This document shows positions 1 to 13,289 of a DNA stretch of 64,000 nt, piece after piece; the first letter of the stretch is position 1, and every line of letters begins with the position of its first letter. A program made the position numbers and the translations under genes. The notes under the pieces are model-generated. The model saw nothing but the letters and a program-made list of their open reading frames with translations, had not been told where the DNA came from and made no database searches. The DNA lies in assembly GCA_951812925.1 (NCBI GenBank), contig OX638372.1, positions 40,608,245 through 40,672,244 of the forward strand, written 5' to 3'. This DNA is from Calliopum simillimum. Lineage: Eukaryota; Arthropoda; Insecta; Diptera; Lauxaniidae.

Positions 1-3000
1 ACTTATTGCAAATCTAAAACTTGTGTTTGAAACAAGTTTATTTAGCTTAAAATTATTTTTAGTTTTGTAGCCACTATTAATTGAATAAAGTTTTTGATTT
101 CTTATTCAAAAAGATCGGAATACGTTACGGTATTGAAGCTCGTCAATTAATTCACTGGCAATTCAATTAGAAGCCGTCAGAAGAAATGTCTTCTCCGAGC
201 AACTCCTACAGACTTAAAGCACATTATGCCCTCGATAGCTTAATATCATCCATTACAAATGAAAATAGTGTGAGAAATCAATTGCAAAACCTAGGTTGGT
301 CTGTTCCAAAGTGGTTGGCTTAGTGGTCTTGGGATGAAAAAGTGTCTGTATCCCAGGCTAGAGGTGACCTACATAATTAGTTGCACTAGGTCACTAAAGG
401 TTGCAGTACCTATCAGATTCATCCTCGGAGTTACGACTTATTGCATGAAATGACGCAAACAATTGAAATAACTCTTGTAATTTAAAACAATCGAAATAAA
501 TAGATCTTCAAGTGGTAACGCTATAACAGTAAATCTAACTGGTTCTGCAACTACTTGTGCAATGGACTCGGAGGTGCATAGCTCAGGCCTCGCATTCGTA
601 TTTTAACATGGAACATTTAAAGATTCACTGCTGCTGCAAAGATATAGCGGAATTACAATGCGACAGTGACAGTGGCAGTGTCAGAGCAAGTGGCAGTAAT
701 CAGATGTTTCGTATTTTACTGCTTACAACTTACAATAAAGCAGTGGCAGTGTCAGCGGTAGCAGCAGTTTTTCTTTGTCTTTTAATTGTTTCAATGTTGC
801 CACCCTTAATTTTTTCGTTTGTTTCTTTGGTAGCACTGCGGCAGTAGCAGTAAATTTAGAAATAGAGCTAAGCATGGCAGTACTGCTTACTGCTTCTGCT
901 CTTATGTAAGTGCTACCATTGAAACACACTGTTTCTAAAAAAACAGTTGAACACTGACACTGCCGCTGCAACTGCCACTGCCGCATTGTGTTTCAGCTAA
1001 TAGAGCAAGTGGCGAACGAATTTACAATCAGCTCTGATGAGAGAAGTGTATACTCTACCCAAACGTAAAATGACATACACCGGGATTCTGTTGGCTTCCT
1101 CCTCAGTAGATAGATATCCATCTAGATACCAAAGTCAATAATAAGCAATCAGTTAACGAAAGAACTATGTAGGTTTGGTTTAAAAGTAGATCCACAAATA
1201 TCAACAAACTTATGTTCCAACTCCATTCACAGACATCGGAACAGTTTTAGAGTGACTGACTGAAAAACTATGCACATCTTAGATGCAAAAAAATATTCAG
1301 AACAAAACGAAAGAATGCAACAAAAGAACCAATTCAGGGCATTTGCGAAATGTAGCACCATTTTTAAAAGATTTTTGAAAAATTGATGACAAAAAAGATG
1401 AAAGAAATAAGTTAAAATTATAACAGTTATGCAAGTTTAATACGGGCTATACCTACCTTTAATTCATCCCTGGAGTGATTTTGATTAATTTCAGTGGATA
1501 GTTTTCATTATCAGTAACACATTGTTAAAACAATTTTTAGCTGATTATTTATTATTTAAAATAATTTCTATCTTTGTTTTATGATGACTTTACGAAATGA
1601 CAATATTTTTAATTATCATCATTGCACCCTGTTTTTTCTTCAATATCTTGCATGTGCAAAATGAAAATGATTATCAAAAAAAAGAAAAAAAAGTAATAAC
1701 TTGGTAGGACAGCATCAAGTAGAGAAGAGTGGCGTCTTAAGGACGGGTCCAGTTTTAAGTGACTGTGCATTGACTGACTATCCATTCAGCTACCTACACA
1801 ACAAGCTGCCATACCATACAACATGATTATGGTGTTGTTTTTTTTTAACTTGGTGTGGACTTTTTGGCGCAACTTTTTCTTAAGGCAAAATCAAAATGTA
1901 ACATATGGCTATGATGACATGCAAGGTAGCATTACTTAGTAAGAGAAAAAAAACTAATGATATAGCAAATATAAACTTGCTAGCTGTGCAACCCAGTTGG
2001 AAATCAAAACTGCAATGACAGCCAATGATAAAAAAAAAATTTAGATTTTTATGTGGCTTGTGGAGGGTTGCAAGGAGCAAAAAAATTGGTAAATTGTGAC
2101 AAACTCTCCCCAAATAATTGCCAATAACCTGGCCATTTCATAACCGATTTTTATGTTCCGACCATTTTTGGAAAGGTATTTAAGCAGGTTATAAGCATAA
2201 AGTGTATTTTTTGTATTTGGAAAAAAATACTGAACTACTAAAAACACTCCGTCACCTACTTTTTGGACCTTTTAAAATATATTTTTGAAAATCAAAAAAA
2301 TCATATGCGAAAGGGCAAAAATAATATTTTTCGCGGCTTTCAAAACATGAAATTTACTGAAACTTCTTCACACAACTTAAAGGGTACATAGCTACACACT
2401 AAAATGGTACAGAGCTACACAGCAAATAGTTTAGGAGTAAAATTCAAACCAAATTGGAATAAATACAAATCCACACCAAATTTGGTTTAGAATCTATGCT
2501 ACAACTTGGTATACAAATCGTTTATACTTGTTCGTATAAAATTTATGCAAATAATGTATTAATACAATTTAAACTATTTTGGTTAAATTTTTTATACTAT
2601 TTTTGTATAAATTTTATATAGAATTTCATATGAATGAATTTTAAACCATTTTATATTTTTTTTCGTTTTTTACTCGGCATGGGGGGGCTTAAATCAAAAA
2701 AACATCATAAACAAAATCAATTTATTTTTTATTAAGAAACTTGCTTGAATTTTCTCAGAATTTTAGGACCTGTTATGTGGCCGTAATGAGCGATTTAGAT
2801 TTTTTAACCCATTCTGTCGCCACGACCTACAAACGATTTTTCTGAATTTTGCTCCAGAATATTTGGAAAGATGCCCCGTAACATATCTAATACTTCTGAA
2901 ATATGTGTTCTTCCGTATGTTAAGAGAAATCTCGATTTTCCCCAAATTTTTAGATAAAACGACACCCTCTCGGGTCGAATTTTTTTCTTGTTGACCTATT

Positions 3001-3103
3001 GTGAATTTCATTTTATACATCTAAGAATATATTCCACCATATTTGGTGATTGAACCTGAAATTTTCTCGATACCTGGAGCATATAAGAGGAGATTATTTT
3101 TGG
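1..3103. other. Gene-free AT-rich stretch
   Basis: I see no supportable exon here. Around 660-1010 there is a local cluster of GGCAGT and CACTGCC words that lie as an imperfect inverted repeat (CAG/GCN-rich left side, complementary right side near 950-1000); the open frames there are by-products of this low complexity. The rest is AT-rich sequence with A and T homopolymers, and short phrases near 2760-3000 that read like eroded transposon sequence but that I could not assign. Confidence 0.5.
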
Positions 3104-4500
3104 ATATCACGGGGGTTCAAAACATTTTTTAACCCTCAAGTTGCATCACTCGGAAAGTTTCTATATTTTCGTGTTCAAGGTACTTTCCTTATCGTATAAA
3201 AAAAAAATTAAGAAAATCCGTCGGGCGCTTTTTTTTTAAATCGAATTTTCCGTTTTTGGCGAAGTTGAGTTAAGTCAAAAATGTCATGCTAAAACTAAAA
3301 TCAATAAAAAGGAACACGAATAGTCATTTCTAACTAACTTTTGGATGTTGAACTCAGATCCGTTAACAAAATCGTTCTATCGCTACTGAATTTTGAGATA
3401 TCCTAACCCAAAAACTACCAAAATATAAGATTTTTCGTGATTTTTCCCCACTTTTGAGGTTATGTAACAAGACAGTACAATATTTTCTCATAAAACCTGT
3501 TATGTTAGTTAAAAGCAAATATCTTTGCATACAAAACTCTTTTTAAATTATATCAATATCTTTTTTTTTCTCGGAGTTATCCTAACCTAAAAATTTAAAT
3601 AGAAACCAAAACAAGATTTTCGACTACGTTGAAGGCTACATAGAGAACGAACGAAATTTTTCTGCTCTTCTATACTAACTGAATTACTTACTACAATCCC
3701 TCGTCTTCAAAATCAGCCATGGAGTGGTCACCTACGAATTTTCTTTCTTCGTCACAACAATTTTAAGCAAACTAACTTTTTAGCTTCAGTATATTACTTG
3801 TTTTGGCATAACGTTTTTGTGTTTCTTGATGTCATATTAAAGAGCTCATAACTTTGTATAGAAAAACCGTAGATGACTATTTGATAGCTCATTTTGAAGA
3901 CAATAAATGATTATAAGTGATGCAGTTTGTATAAAAGACCAAAAAAATTTCGTGCGTTCTCTATGTAGCCTCCAATGTAGTCGAAAATCTTGTTTTCGTT
4001 TCTTTCTAAATTTTTAGGTTAGGATAACTCCAAGAAAAAAAAAGATATTGATATAATTTAAATAGAGTTTTGTACGAAAAGATATGTGCTTTTGATTAAC
4101 ATAACAGGTTTCATGACAAAGTATTACACTGTCGTGTTACATAAACTCAAAAGTAGGAAAAAATCACGAAAAATCTTATATTTTGGTAGTTTTTGGGTTA
4201 GGATATCTCAAAATTCTGTAGCGATAGATCGATTTTGTTAACGGATTTGAATTCAGCATCCAAAAGTTAGTTAGAAATGACTATTCGTGTTCCTTTTTAT
4301 TGATTTTAGTTTTAGCATGTTATTTTTGACTTAACTCAACTTTGCCAAAAACGGAAAATTCGATTTAAAAAAAAAGCGCCCGACGGATTTTCTTAATTTT
4401 TTTTTTATATGATAAGGAAAGTACCCTGAACACGAAAATATAGAAACTTTCCGAGTGATGCAACTTGAGGGTTAAAAAATGTTTTGAACCCCCGTGATAT
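3104..4500. repeat. 1.4-kb near-perfect palindromic (foldback) element
   Basis: The sequence from 3104 to about 3745 is repeated as its reverse complement from about 3859 to 4500, around an axis near 3802. Outer ends (3104 with 4500) and inner pairs (3727 with 3877) share the same axis, so the arms have equal length with no net indel. The ends read CACGGGGGTTC and GAACCCCCGTG, flanked on both sides by ATAT. No transposase frame is present, so it is non-autonomous. Phrases in its arms, such as GGTTAGGATATCTCAAAA, recur in diverged form near 9970, 29560, 52590 and 58270, so it belongs to a dispersed family. A CAC-ended DNA transposon derivative is an inference. Confidence 0.85.
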
Positions 4501-6760
4501 GCTCATATATGCGAAGGTGAAATGCAAAACAGCTTTTACTTCTGAATCGCGCTGTTCTTTTTGGCAACGGAGATGCTCTGCTTGACACGCAAATTTTCTG
4601 CTTACGTCTTCTACCAAATACATCATAGTTTGGATTACTTTTCATTGCGAGGTATTTTTTGAGTGACCATAGAAAGACTTCGATTGATACTCTTTACCAT
4701 AAAGGTTACATATTTCTAATGGGTAGCATTTTACAGTTGTTGGTGTTCTTAAGATGAAAGACAACTAACTGGTTAATTTAAGTTAATTCACCATTTCCAT
4801 CATTTTTTTTTTGTGCTTTCTTTTTGCTAAGGTTTTCTAAGCAGTTAATGGTATATAGTATGTGTATAGATATGTATTTTTTTCGCTAACAAGATATCGT
4901 GTCGACAGCAGCAAAAACGGTTGAAGTGTAAAATCATCTGATGGATGCACTGCTGCTGACAATGAATTTCTTTTAACTTTTAATTTTTGCTTTGTTAGAA
5001 AGATTTATTTATTTATTTGTTTTTACGTGCTTTTTACGCGAATTGCTTTATTGTATTTAAAAATATATATATTTTTTTTTTTGGTATTTTTTTTTTGTTT
5101 TTTGTTTTACTTTTTTTTGGTTTGTTTATCTGCCACCTCACTGAGTCAAGTTGAGCTTAAAGTGAAATTTTTTACAAATATTTCTGCTATTTTTGTGATT
5201 TTTTATTTAATTTTTTTTTTCTTTTTTGTATTTTTGCCATTATTGCAACAATTGTTTAGAGAGGTTTTCGACGCAAAATATTCAAACTTGAAATGCTCAA
5301 GTGTTGTTGCTGAAGATGTTGCTTTGTTGATGGTGTTGGTGTTGGTGTTGGTGCAGCTGATGTAAATCTTTAATTAAAACAACAATTACCATTTTAATTT
5401 CATGTGGTGGTATATCACGACCGTCCGAGCGACGCACGTTTGGAGAAATTTTTGCAAACGCAACTTGTACTTTTTTTCGTTTCATTCCATTTCATTATTT
5501 TATTTAAACTTTAAAATACCCATATAAACATTTAAAGTTGTTGTTGATTTTTTTGTTTTTTTTTTTTTTTTTTTTTCTCTCTAAGGCTAAACATGTTGAA
5601 CGTCAACTTATGGTTAAAATTGTTGCTTCAACAAAAACAAAAAGCAAAATATACAACTTTGTTCGAACAGCCAATTTTAGTTATCAATTCAATGACCTTG
5701 GCAATTCCTTAAGCGGCAACAATTCAAATCTGACTATTAGAGGATTTACGATGCGGCTTTAAACGCTTGCGCGATGTTGAACTTGACCTTGCGTGTTGTA
5801 ATATGGCTAACGTTTTACAAAGTTATTCGCTGGATTTATTTGTATTTTTAGCTAACATATTTTATTTGTTTAATTCATTGTATTCCCATAAGAAATAATG
5901 CAAGAACGCCACTTTTCAACTTCAAACTGCTGGACTAAATGGTTCTTACATGACCTCAGAAATATTGTTATGTCACTATTTAATTGGAAAACACTTTATT
6001 TCAATAAGATATGTTACATATTTATTTTAATATAAAAAGACAAAAAATATCGAAGAAACGCAAAATTTAGAATGGAGATGTAATTTTTCATCAGATCTTA
6101 TTCAGCATGGGCTCGAAAAATAATAAAACTTTAGGTTTTTTATTTTCCGCTTCAGTAAATATTAACGGGCTAGAAGAAAAATTCTGAAAATCTTCGAAAT
6201 TTGCGTGAAAGTCGAATTTTGGTTCACTACAGATTGGTTATTTCTCATTCGATCTCAACAAGTAGCCAATTGTTATAAGGACTTTCGATAAGACGTTTTC
6301 CTTACAGATAATTTTTTTTTTAATGAATAAGACAACACTACACGAATAAAAAAAATTTTTTTTTTACTAATGATGGTCCAAATTATTAAAAACTATATAA
6401 ATATGAATACGCAAGAAAAAAATTTGTCCATCTTTTTTTACTATGTTAGGAATGGAGTATGACTTTAAATTATACATTATTAGAAAGGCATTTATGAGTA
6501 GATGTGCACAAAGTTTAAAATAGGTTAATATTAACAACAAAATACACGGTCACACTGAGCTGCAAAAAGGATAAAGCACAAAGAAAAAGACATGTTTTTT
6601 AGCTTGTTTATATTTGGCTTGAATTATAGCAGGGATGATAAATGAGTTTTTCTATTTCGTACCAAATAGCAAAAAAAACAGTACTAAAAGTGTCCAAAAA
6701 GTACCAAAATTATTTAATACATTTGTGGTCAAATTTTGACCACTGGTCGATTCTAGATTC
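4501..6760. other. Gene-free AT-rich stretch
   Basis: No exon could be supported. The stretch 5027-5600 is dominated by T runs and GGTGTT repeats, which create hydrophobic open frames without coding character. Around 6340 there is another T run. Nothing else is recognisable. Confidence 0.45.
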
Positions 6761-8150
6761 CCTATAGGGGAGGGGGGGCTAGTGTGGACTGGGGGCTAGT
6801 GTGGACTGGGGGCTAGTGTAGACAAATTCAAATTCTCGCGCCGTTTTGAATTTTTTGTTTCTGTTTTATATTTTTCAAGTTGGTATTTGCACTCTGCATC
6901 ACCAGAAAAAAATTCATTTGTTGACAGTTCAGCTTTTCATGATAACGTGACCGAACGTGTTTTAAGCAGCAAAAAGTAATTTTTTTGTTGCTTCGTAATT
7001 TCAGTGATACTTTTAAACTAATTATTCTTTTGCTGTAATGTTAATAGATAATACAACTTAAAATAGTGTTTATTTAAACCATTGAAATTATTTTTGAAGA
7101 ACTTTACCGTATGGTTAAAAAAAAATATTTTAGTTTAAAAAGACATAAAGGGGCTAGTGTAGACAACTGAAATGGGGCTAGTGTGGACATGTCCGCAGCA
7201 GCTGAAATGACTCCAGAAATCGTCAGACCATTTCTAAAAGCCGTTCCAAGAAAGTACGTTACTAAAAAGAAAGAACGACAGATTCACGTATCCCGATTTA
7301 CCGGATACCAGCGAAATTTACCGAAATGAAATAGTGGCAAAGCTGCCACAACCACAACAACTGTCGGAAACATCGCGATCAGCAAGTTATATGAAGTTTG
7401 AAACAACATGGACAAAAAGTATTTTATATGGGCCAAATTGTCACGATCCACGGTTCTCAAGATTTCGATATTACGTTTCTAAAAAGAAAGATCGATAGAT
7501 TCACGTTTCTCGATATACCGGATACCTGCCAAATTCACCGAAATGAAATTGTGGCAAAGCTGCCACAAGCACAACAACTGCCGGGAACATCTCGATCAGC
7601 AAGTTATATGAAAATTGATATAAATTTCTCCAAATACAACATGGGATAGCAGTTAATTTTTTATTTGTATTATTATTTGTATTACATCATTATTTTCTTG
7701 AATAAACATGTCGTCGGCTGAGTATTATTTTGCCGTAAACGCCACTTTGTTGAAAAAGCAAAACCAGATAACTTGTGCTCGTCTCTACATAAGTTATGTG
7801 CTTTTGCTTTTTCAACGAAGTGGCGTTTACGGCAAAATAATACTCAGCCGACGATGTATCTGAACTCTTTCTTAACGTTTTTGTATGAATTATTAAGTTT
7901 CTTATGGTGTCCACATTAGCCCCCAGTTAAATCAATGGTTGTCCACACTAGCCCCTTATACGGGGCTCTTTTTAAAATAACTTAATAGTGCATTTATGAA
8001 AATAAAAATTCATAACTATTGATGCAATTATATAGGCAAGAGGTATAAGTAATCGCTAAAAATTACTTTATTACAAAAATGATATATTTACATACATAAT
8101 TCTGTAATTATATAAAAATTTTCCACACTAGCCCCCCCCTCCCCTACAGG
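6761..8150. mobile_element. Non-autonomous pogo/Tigger-like TIR element
   Basis: The ends are inverted repeats: a GGGGAGGGGGGGCTAGTGTG stretch from about 6766, and its complement ending near 8146, each next to a TA that could be the target duplication. Just inside the left end the 17-bp word GGGGCTAGTGTGGACTG is repeated about three times, and further copies lie near 7150-7190 and 7910-7960 in inverted orientation, as expected for subterminal transposase-binding sites. The interior (about 7198-7650) holds two tandem copies of a piece resembling the end of a pogo/Tigger/jerky-type DDE transposase: EIVRPFLKAVPRK, then a K/R-rich stretch and an ILTDTP-like remnant (FLDIPDT in copy two). Both copies are broken by stops. 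A separate palindromic MITE is nested at 7711-7854. Confidence 0.7.
7711..7854. repeat. Palindromic MITE, copy 1 (nested)
   Basis: A 144-bp hairpin beginning TCGTCGGCTGAGTATTATTT and ending in its complement, inserted inside the pogo-like element. The arms carry GCCGTAAACGCCACTT. It is flanked by TG on both sides, compatible with a 2-bp target duplication. A second copy lies at 61311-61412, flanked by TA. Confidence 0.8.
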
Positions 8151-8269
8151 AAAAAAATAAAAAAAATAGAGTTAAATTAGATTTTCGGTAGATTCACTTA
8201 ATTGATCACCAATCCGGTAGTTATCCATCGATCTAATCCGTTATTACCCATTTTTGATTAAAATTCTTC

Positions 8270-8780
8270 TTTTGAATGAAGAATGAGATAGGTTTTGACT
8301 CTGTAGATATTCATGAAGAGGCGTGGCACCACCCAAAATTTTAAATTTAATTTGGTCATATCTCGTAAACCATACAAGGTCTTTGGTTGAAATTTTGTAG
8401 GCGGATACTGCTTAACAATACCTTGTAAAAAACAAAAAGTAGGCGGGATCGAAATAGTGCCACTCACTTTTTAACCATTGCCATTTTGATCAAATATTAC
8501 TCGAAAACGACTCCAACAATTTTAATGAAAATTTTGGAGATGCTAACCATGGAAACAAGAACTAATATGTGATATGTCGTTATATTTTGAAAACTCGTTG
8601 AAGGGCGTGGTACCGCCCACAAAAATATAATATGGCATAAAAAGAAAACTAATAAAGGAATCATTCTGAAATTAACTGTGCAGAGCCTACTTGCTATTAG
8701 GCATCTCTGAACTGAAAGTGGTGCGTGTGGAACTTCCCATACAAGTAAAATACATTAAATACTGGTGAAACATTTTTTGA
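8270..8780. repeat. Dispersed repeat related to the 54.2-55.2 kb tandem array
   Basis: The phrases TTACTCGAAAACGACTCC, GGGCGTGG(T/C)ACCGCCCA and AACTTCCCATACAAG occur here once, in the same order and spacing as in the 423-bp units at 54.2-55.2 kb. It has no coding content. It is a dispersed single copy of the same repeat. Confidence 0.7.
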
Positions 8781-10260
8781 TGAAATTTGGTATGCGAGTA
8801 CTGAAACAGCTATGAATATTTCCTGTTGGACGAACACATACAAATTATAGAGTCGGAATTTTTCCCTTGCTATTTAAAATTTTTTATATGATTTCTTGTA
8901 GAAGTTTAATCATATAATATGAAAATCAAGATGATGTACTGCGTTGATTTTCTCAATTTACGCACAGAAACACCTAAGTAGATTTGTCGTTTGCACGGTT
9001 TTTTAGTTTTTCATGGATATTTTGTTCTAGCATTCCTGTTTTTACATAGATTTAAGACTTAAACATTCCCTTCCCATACCTTACGACTTCCAATATTTAT
9101 CGGCATTGTGGTTTTGTATTTTTAAACATATTTTTTATGTTTTTATTTCGCATAAAGATTTCCGTTTTAAGCTATTCGCAACAAATCCTCATTTAAAATT
9201 AAAATTTTTCTACTAACAATAAATTTTACTTTCGAATTAGCTGCTCAAAATTTAAAAAAAAAATCAATTTTACAAAAAGAGACACAGTTTTATTTCATTC
9301 AACCTACTCATTTAAATTCTATGCACATACAGCATTTCCATTAGTCTGACGCCTTTGTATATAAAAACCTACGATGATTCCAAAAATATACAAAGTTTAT
9401 GCTCGTATTTTGTATAGGTATATATATAGTCGTAGTGTATACTAAATAAATTTACAAAGGAAGACATAAAAATAGTTTGCAGTTGTTGTATTTTTAAAAA
9501 TGCTGTTTTTGTGTACACCATCACAGTCACAATCAAAAACCTTTCGCAAATATGGTAACTCAAAAATATACGTTAAAAGAATGCATACAGGTAGTTCTGC
9601 TGCCAAACACATAAATGTACGTTTAGCCAAAATGTGCTTAAAACCAGACTTAACTTCCAGTTTTACCTCAGTACACATCATTACTTAAGCGAAATTGTGG
9701 GCACTTTTTTTTGTCAGCAAGGTTGATATGTACACTTAACATACGATTAATGTATGTAGGTATACAATTTATAAGAAATTAATATTTTATAAGAATAATT
9801 GTTATAGTCGGTCCTTAACTGCCCCCATTCGGCACAAATTTCTTAAGTGAATATCCTATTTTATTCAATTTAAAATAATGATAAATTCATGATAACATAA
9901 GCACACTTTTAACATTTTCATGTAAGTAGCTAAGCCTCAAGTCTGAAAACAACGTTTTCTCTTACTTCAAGCAAGGATATCTCGAAATCTTGCAGATATA
10001 CTGTGAATTCTGATGACGGATTTGAATTGAGCGTGAAAAATTACATAAGTCTGCAAATGTGAAATAAAAGTTTTTTTTGTGCCTGTATAATTTAGGCACT
10101 TTTAGAGATAAAACCTGAGCGTATTGGAAAATATAATTTACAATATTTGAAATCAAATTTTAAAAATATTGAAAATTGCATCTTTCATATTTAAAACGAT
10201 ATATCGTGATACCCAAATTATTATTTTATTGATATCTATACCAAAATTATTGGACTTTAA
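8781..10260. other. Gene-free AT-rich stretch
   Basis: No exon supported. At 9970-10060 there is a diverged copy of the phrase seen in the arms of the 3.1-4.5 kb palindrome (AAGGATATCTCGAAATC followed by GACGGATTTGAATTGAGC). Confidence 0.45.
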
Positions 10261-10263
10261 TTA

Positions 10264-11158
10264 CACAGGTTTACAAAATAAAAAAATGTCATGGCGTTTT
10301 GACCGGACTATGTGTTTCTAGGGACTTTGACGTCCTGAATCCGAATCCCGGGTCCGTTTTTTTCCAGAACGTCTGAGAAAAATTTTTCAAGGTCATATGG
10401 AGGTCATGTGTCGTTTAGTGATAAATTCGCTAAAATTCTGAAACTAATTTTTTATCATTGAATTCTTAGTCCTTAAAAAGAATATGTGATCAAAAAGGGC
10501 ATTTCGAACCTAGTTTCGGAGATATAGCCATCGGAAGATCCGAATATATCTTCTATGAAAACCGCTATAAGTTGGGAACCCCTGGATGGATTTGTAAAAT
10601 ATTGGTGTCATATGAAAGGTATTTTGACAGCCTATAAAAATTTTTGGAAATATTTTCAATTGGATTCATAGTTTTTGAGATATGAGCTTTTTTGAAATTT
10701 TGTGAAACTTTTTAATTACAACAACAAATAAATCAGCAATACCAGCAATAATAACAACAAAACCAACAATAACAATAACAACAACAATAAAATACCTTTC
10801 ATATGACACCAATATTTTTAAATCCATTCAGGGGTTCCCAACTTATAGCGGCTTTCATAGAAGATATATATTCTGATCTTCCGATGGCTATATCTTTGAA
10901 ACTAGGTCCGGGATACTATTTTTGCTTACATATTATTTTTAAGACCTAAGAGCTCAATGATTAAAAATTAGTTTCAGAATTTATCACTAAACGACACATG
11001 AACCCCATTTTGACCTCCATATGACCTTGAAATCTTTTTTCTCAGACGTTCTGGAAAAAAACGGACCCGTGATTCGGATTCAGGACATCAAAGTCCCTAG
11101 GAAACACATAGTCTGGTCAAAACGCCATGACATTTTTTTTTTTTTTTGTAAACCTGTG
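10264..11158. repeat. 0.9-kb palindromic element, CACAGG ends, TTA duplication
   Basis: The left arm (10264 to about 10637) is repeated in reverse complement at about 10788-11158. The ends are CACAGGTTTACA and TGTAAACCTGTG, directly flanked by TTA at 10261-10263 and 11159-11161, which reads as a 3-bp target-site duplication. The unpaired centre (about 10640-10790) holds an ACAACA/AATAAC microsatellite. There is no transposase frame. The 3-bp duplication and CAC termini fit CACTA-type (CMC) or PIF/Harbinger-type derivatives; the sequence alone does not decide. A diverged relative of one arm is visible near 60930-61110. Confidence 0.85.
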
Positions 11159-12580
11159 TTATTACTTTTCATGTAATTTATATACTTATAACATGACGTA
11201 TGAGTGATATAAACTCAATTAATTCATTTTATTTTTTTCTTGATGTGGTTGGCCCTCTTTAAGCGATATTATTGATTCTGTCATTTAAAAGAATTTATTC
11301 ACCATAGTACAAAGAACTAATTTATGGGTGAGGTGTCAGAAGCTTGTTACCGAATTCGCCAGAATCGACGAATGACTAAAAATGTTTTTACCATTTTGTA
11401 ACTTAATTTTTCAACAATTCTTTCGTGACGATAATTCTAATAATATTTTCAGCATAATTATTTTACTGATTAGATTAGCAAGACACTTGACGTTATTCAA
11501 TGACTTAACTTACAACTCATCATATTGATAATTTCTAATAAAAGAAAAAAAGTTTTGGAAAGTTTTATTACTCATGAAAAATAAGACAGGTATACAAAGT
11601 ATTTGAGGCGATCAATGCTAGAATGTGCTAGCCCTGTACCCCTGTACTGAAAACGACCAGAATAGTTCAAATACAATTCCGCCACTTTTCAAGCTTACAC
11701 TCATAAAGTCTAATGACAAGCAAAACTTTAAATGTTAGTTTTGATGAAAAAACGTTTGATGGGGATAGCCCACTCTGCCATTAACAGCCTCATATGCAGC
11801 TTTAGTCACGATTCTACAAAAAAATCAGTAGTATTCTACTGCTTTAGTCATGTATTAAAGCATGGAATTGAAATCTGTATGGGAATTTTAGTGATATAAT
11901 CTTAAGAATACATTGTATTCAAGAATAGAAGCCATTATTGATGCAATTTAGTAAGCAAATACTAATTGAAAATACAGTCGAACCAGGATAGCTCCAACAA
12001 AAACAAGCAATATAGGATAGCTTCATATTTCGAAGGATAGGTTATGTCAGCTTAAATGCACCAGAATAAGTACTGAATGCATTTGTGAACTTAAAAAAAT
12101 CAGAATAAAATATATTTTTTAAAATTGCATATCGGATTTTAAGCTTAATCTCAATAGATATGACTTTTTTACTGCATATTCATGACTATAATTTTGAGAA
12201 TATATACAGGGTGCAAACGTTAAGGTAACAAAGTTTCTGGGAGGCGATAGAGCAGGCCTAGGCTAACAAAATATTGTATCTAAAGGGGGAATTAAAAATG
12301 TACCCTTTAGAAGTTATAGTGGAAAACTTAACGTTCTGACTTTTTTTACAACAAAATTTTCTTTCTTCACCCTAACGTTTTAGAGAAAACTTCTCATAGA
12401 AAACTTTTAGCCAGTTGTATGAGCTTTTTAATGGAGGAATTGGTGTATACGATTAAAAAGGATTTTTATAGTATAGGTCATTTATAGTTGAATTTTGAAA
12501 AAGCCAAATAATGTTTTAAAACCGATACATGTTCATAAGTCAAAATATCCTGAAAAAGTCATAATATTTTAATAAGGCCA
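11159..12580. other. Gene-free AT-rich stretch
   Basis: No coding exon or RNA gene could be recognised. Near 12205 the sequence ACAGGGTG followed by unique DNA resembles the edge of a repeat, but I could not find its partner. Confidence 0.4.
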
Positions 12581-13289
12581 AATATGAGAAATGCAATCTG
12601 AACTCAGATTCTTATAAGTAGGACCCCAAGTTACTAGAAAGTGGATGTTCCCAGGATATGTGATCTATTTTTTAAAAATCTAACTTCCGTCCAGGTCTAC
12701 CATGGTTTTCCGTTTCTCGTTTTTTATGGACTAGGATCTCCAAATTACGAAGCTTAACGTATTAAATTATCGACTATTTTTTGACGAGTGTTTGGTATTT
12801 ATGTTTCCCGACTATCCACCTATTTTCATCAAAATATCTGGTATAGTTTATGAGATATACATGTAGTCAAATCTCAAACCATGAAATCATTAATCCTTTA
12901 TATGGCATTAAAAATCACATTTTTGTAATGGCTTATAGCTCGTAAAGTTGTATAAGTGTGACTTGTTGAGAATAATTCTGGCCATCCAAATCCATTGACA
13001 AAAATAAATTTTACTCTTTGCTGCTTTTGTTATGTAGCTTTAAGTACCCCTCAAAACAGTGTTTTTTGATCTTTTAAACAAGGAAATCAGGATCCTGACG
13101 TGATAGAAAAAAAAAACAAGTTCAGATTCGTAATATGGAGATCCAAGTCCATCAAAAGCAAGGATGGAAAACCTGGATGTGGGGTAGGGGATAAAAAATG
13201 GACCACCGCAGATCCTGGCAACATCTTCTTTCTAGTAACTTGGGGTCCTATCTATAAGAATCTGAATACAGATTGCATTTCTCATATTT
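12581..13289. repeat. Inverted repeat pair with about 370-bp spacer
   Basis: The left arm 12581-12750 (begins AATATGAGAAATGCAATCTG) matches the reverse complement of 13125-13289, including GGACCCCAAGTTACTAGAAAG, which is present in both arms. The arms are diverged, more than in the two palindromes upstream. The spacer is unrelated AT-rich DNA. The open frame 13100-13342 is a by-product of the right arm. Probably an old foldback or nested TIR element. Confidence 0.75.

Noticed and set aside
5027..5365. Membrane protein gene suggested by a hydrophobic open frame
   Set aside because: The hydrophobicity comes from poly-T runs (poly-F) and GTTGGT repeats; no coding structure.
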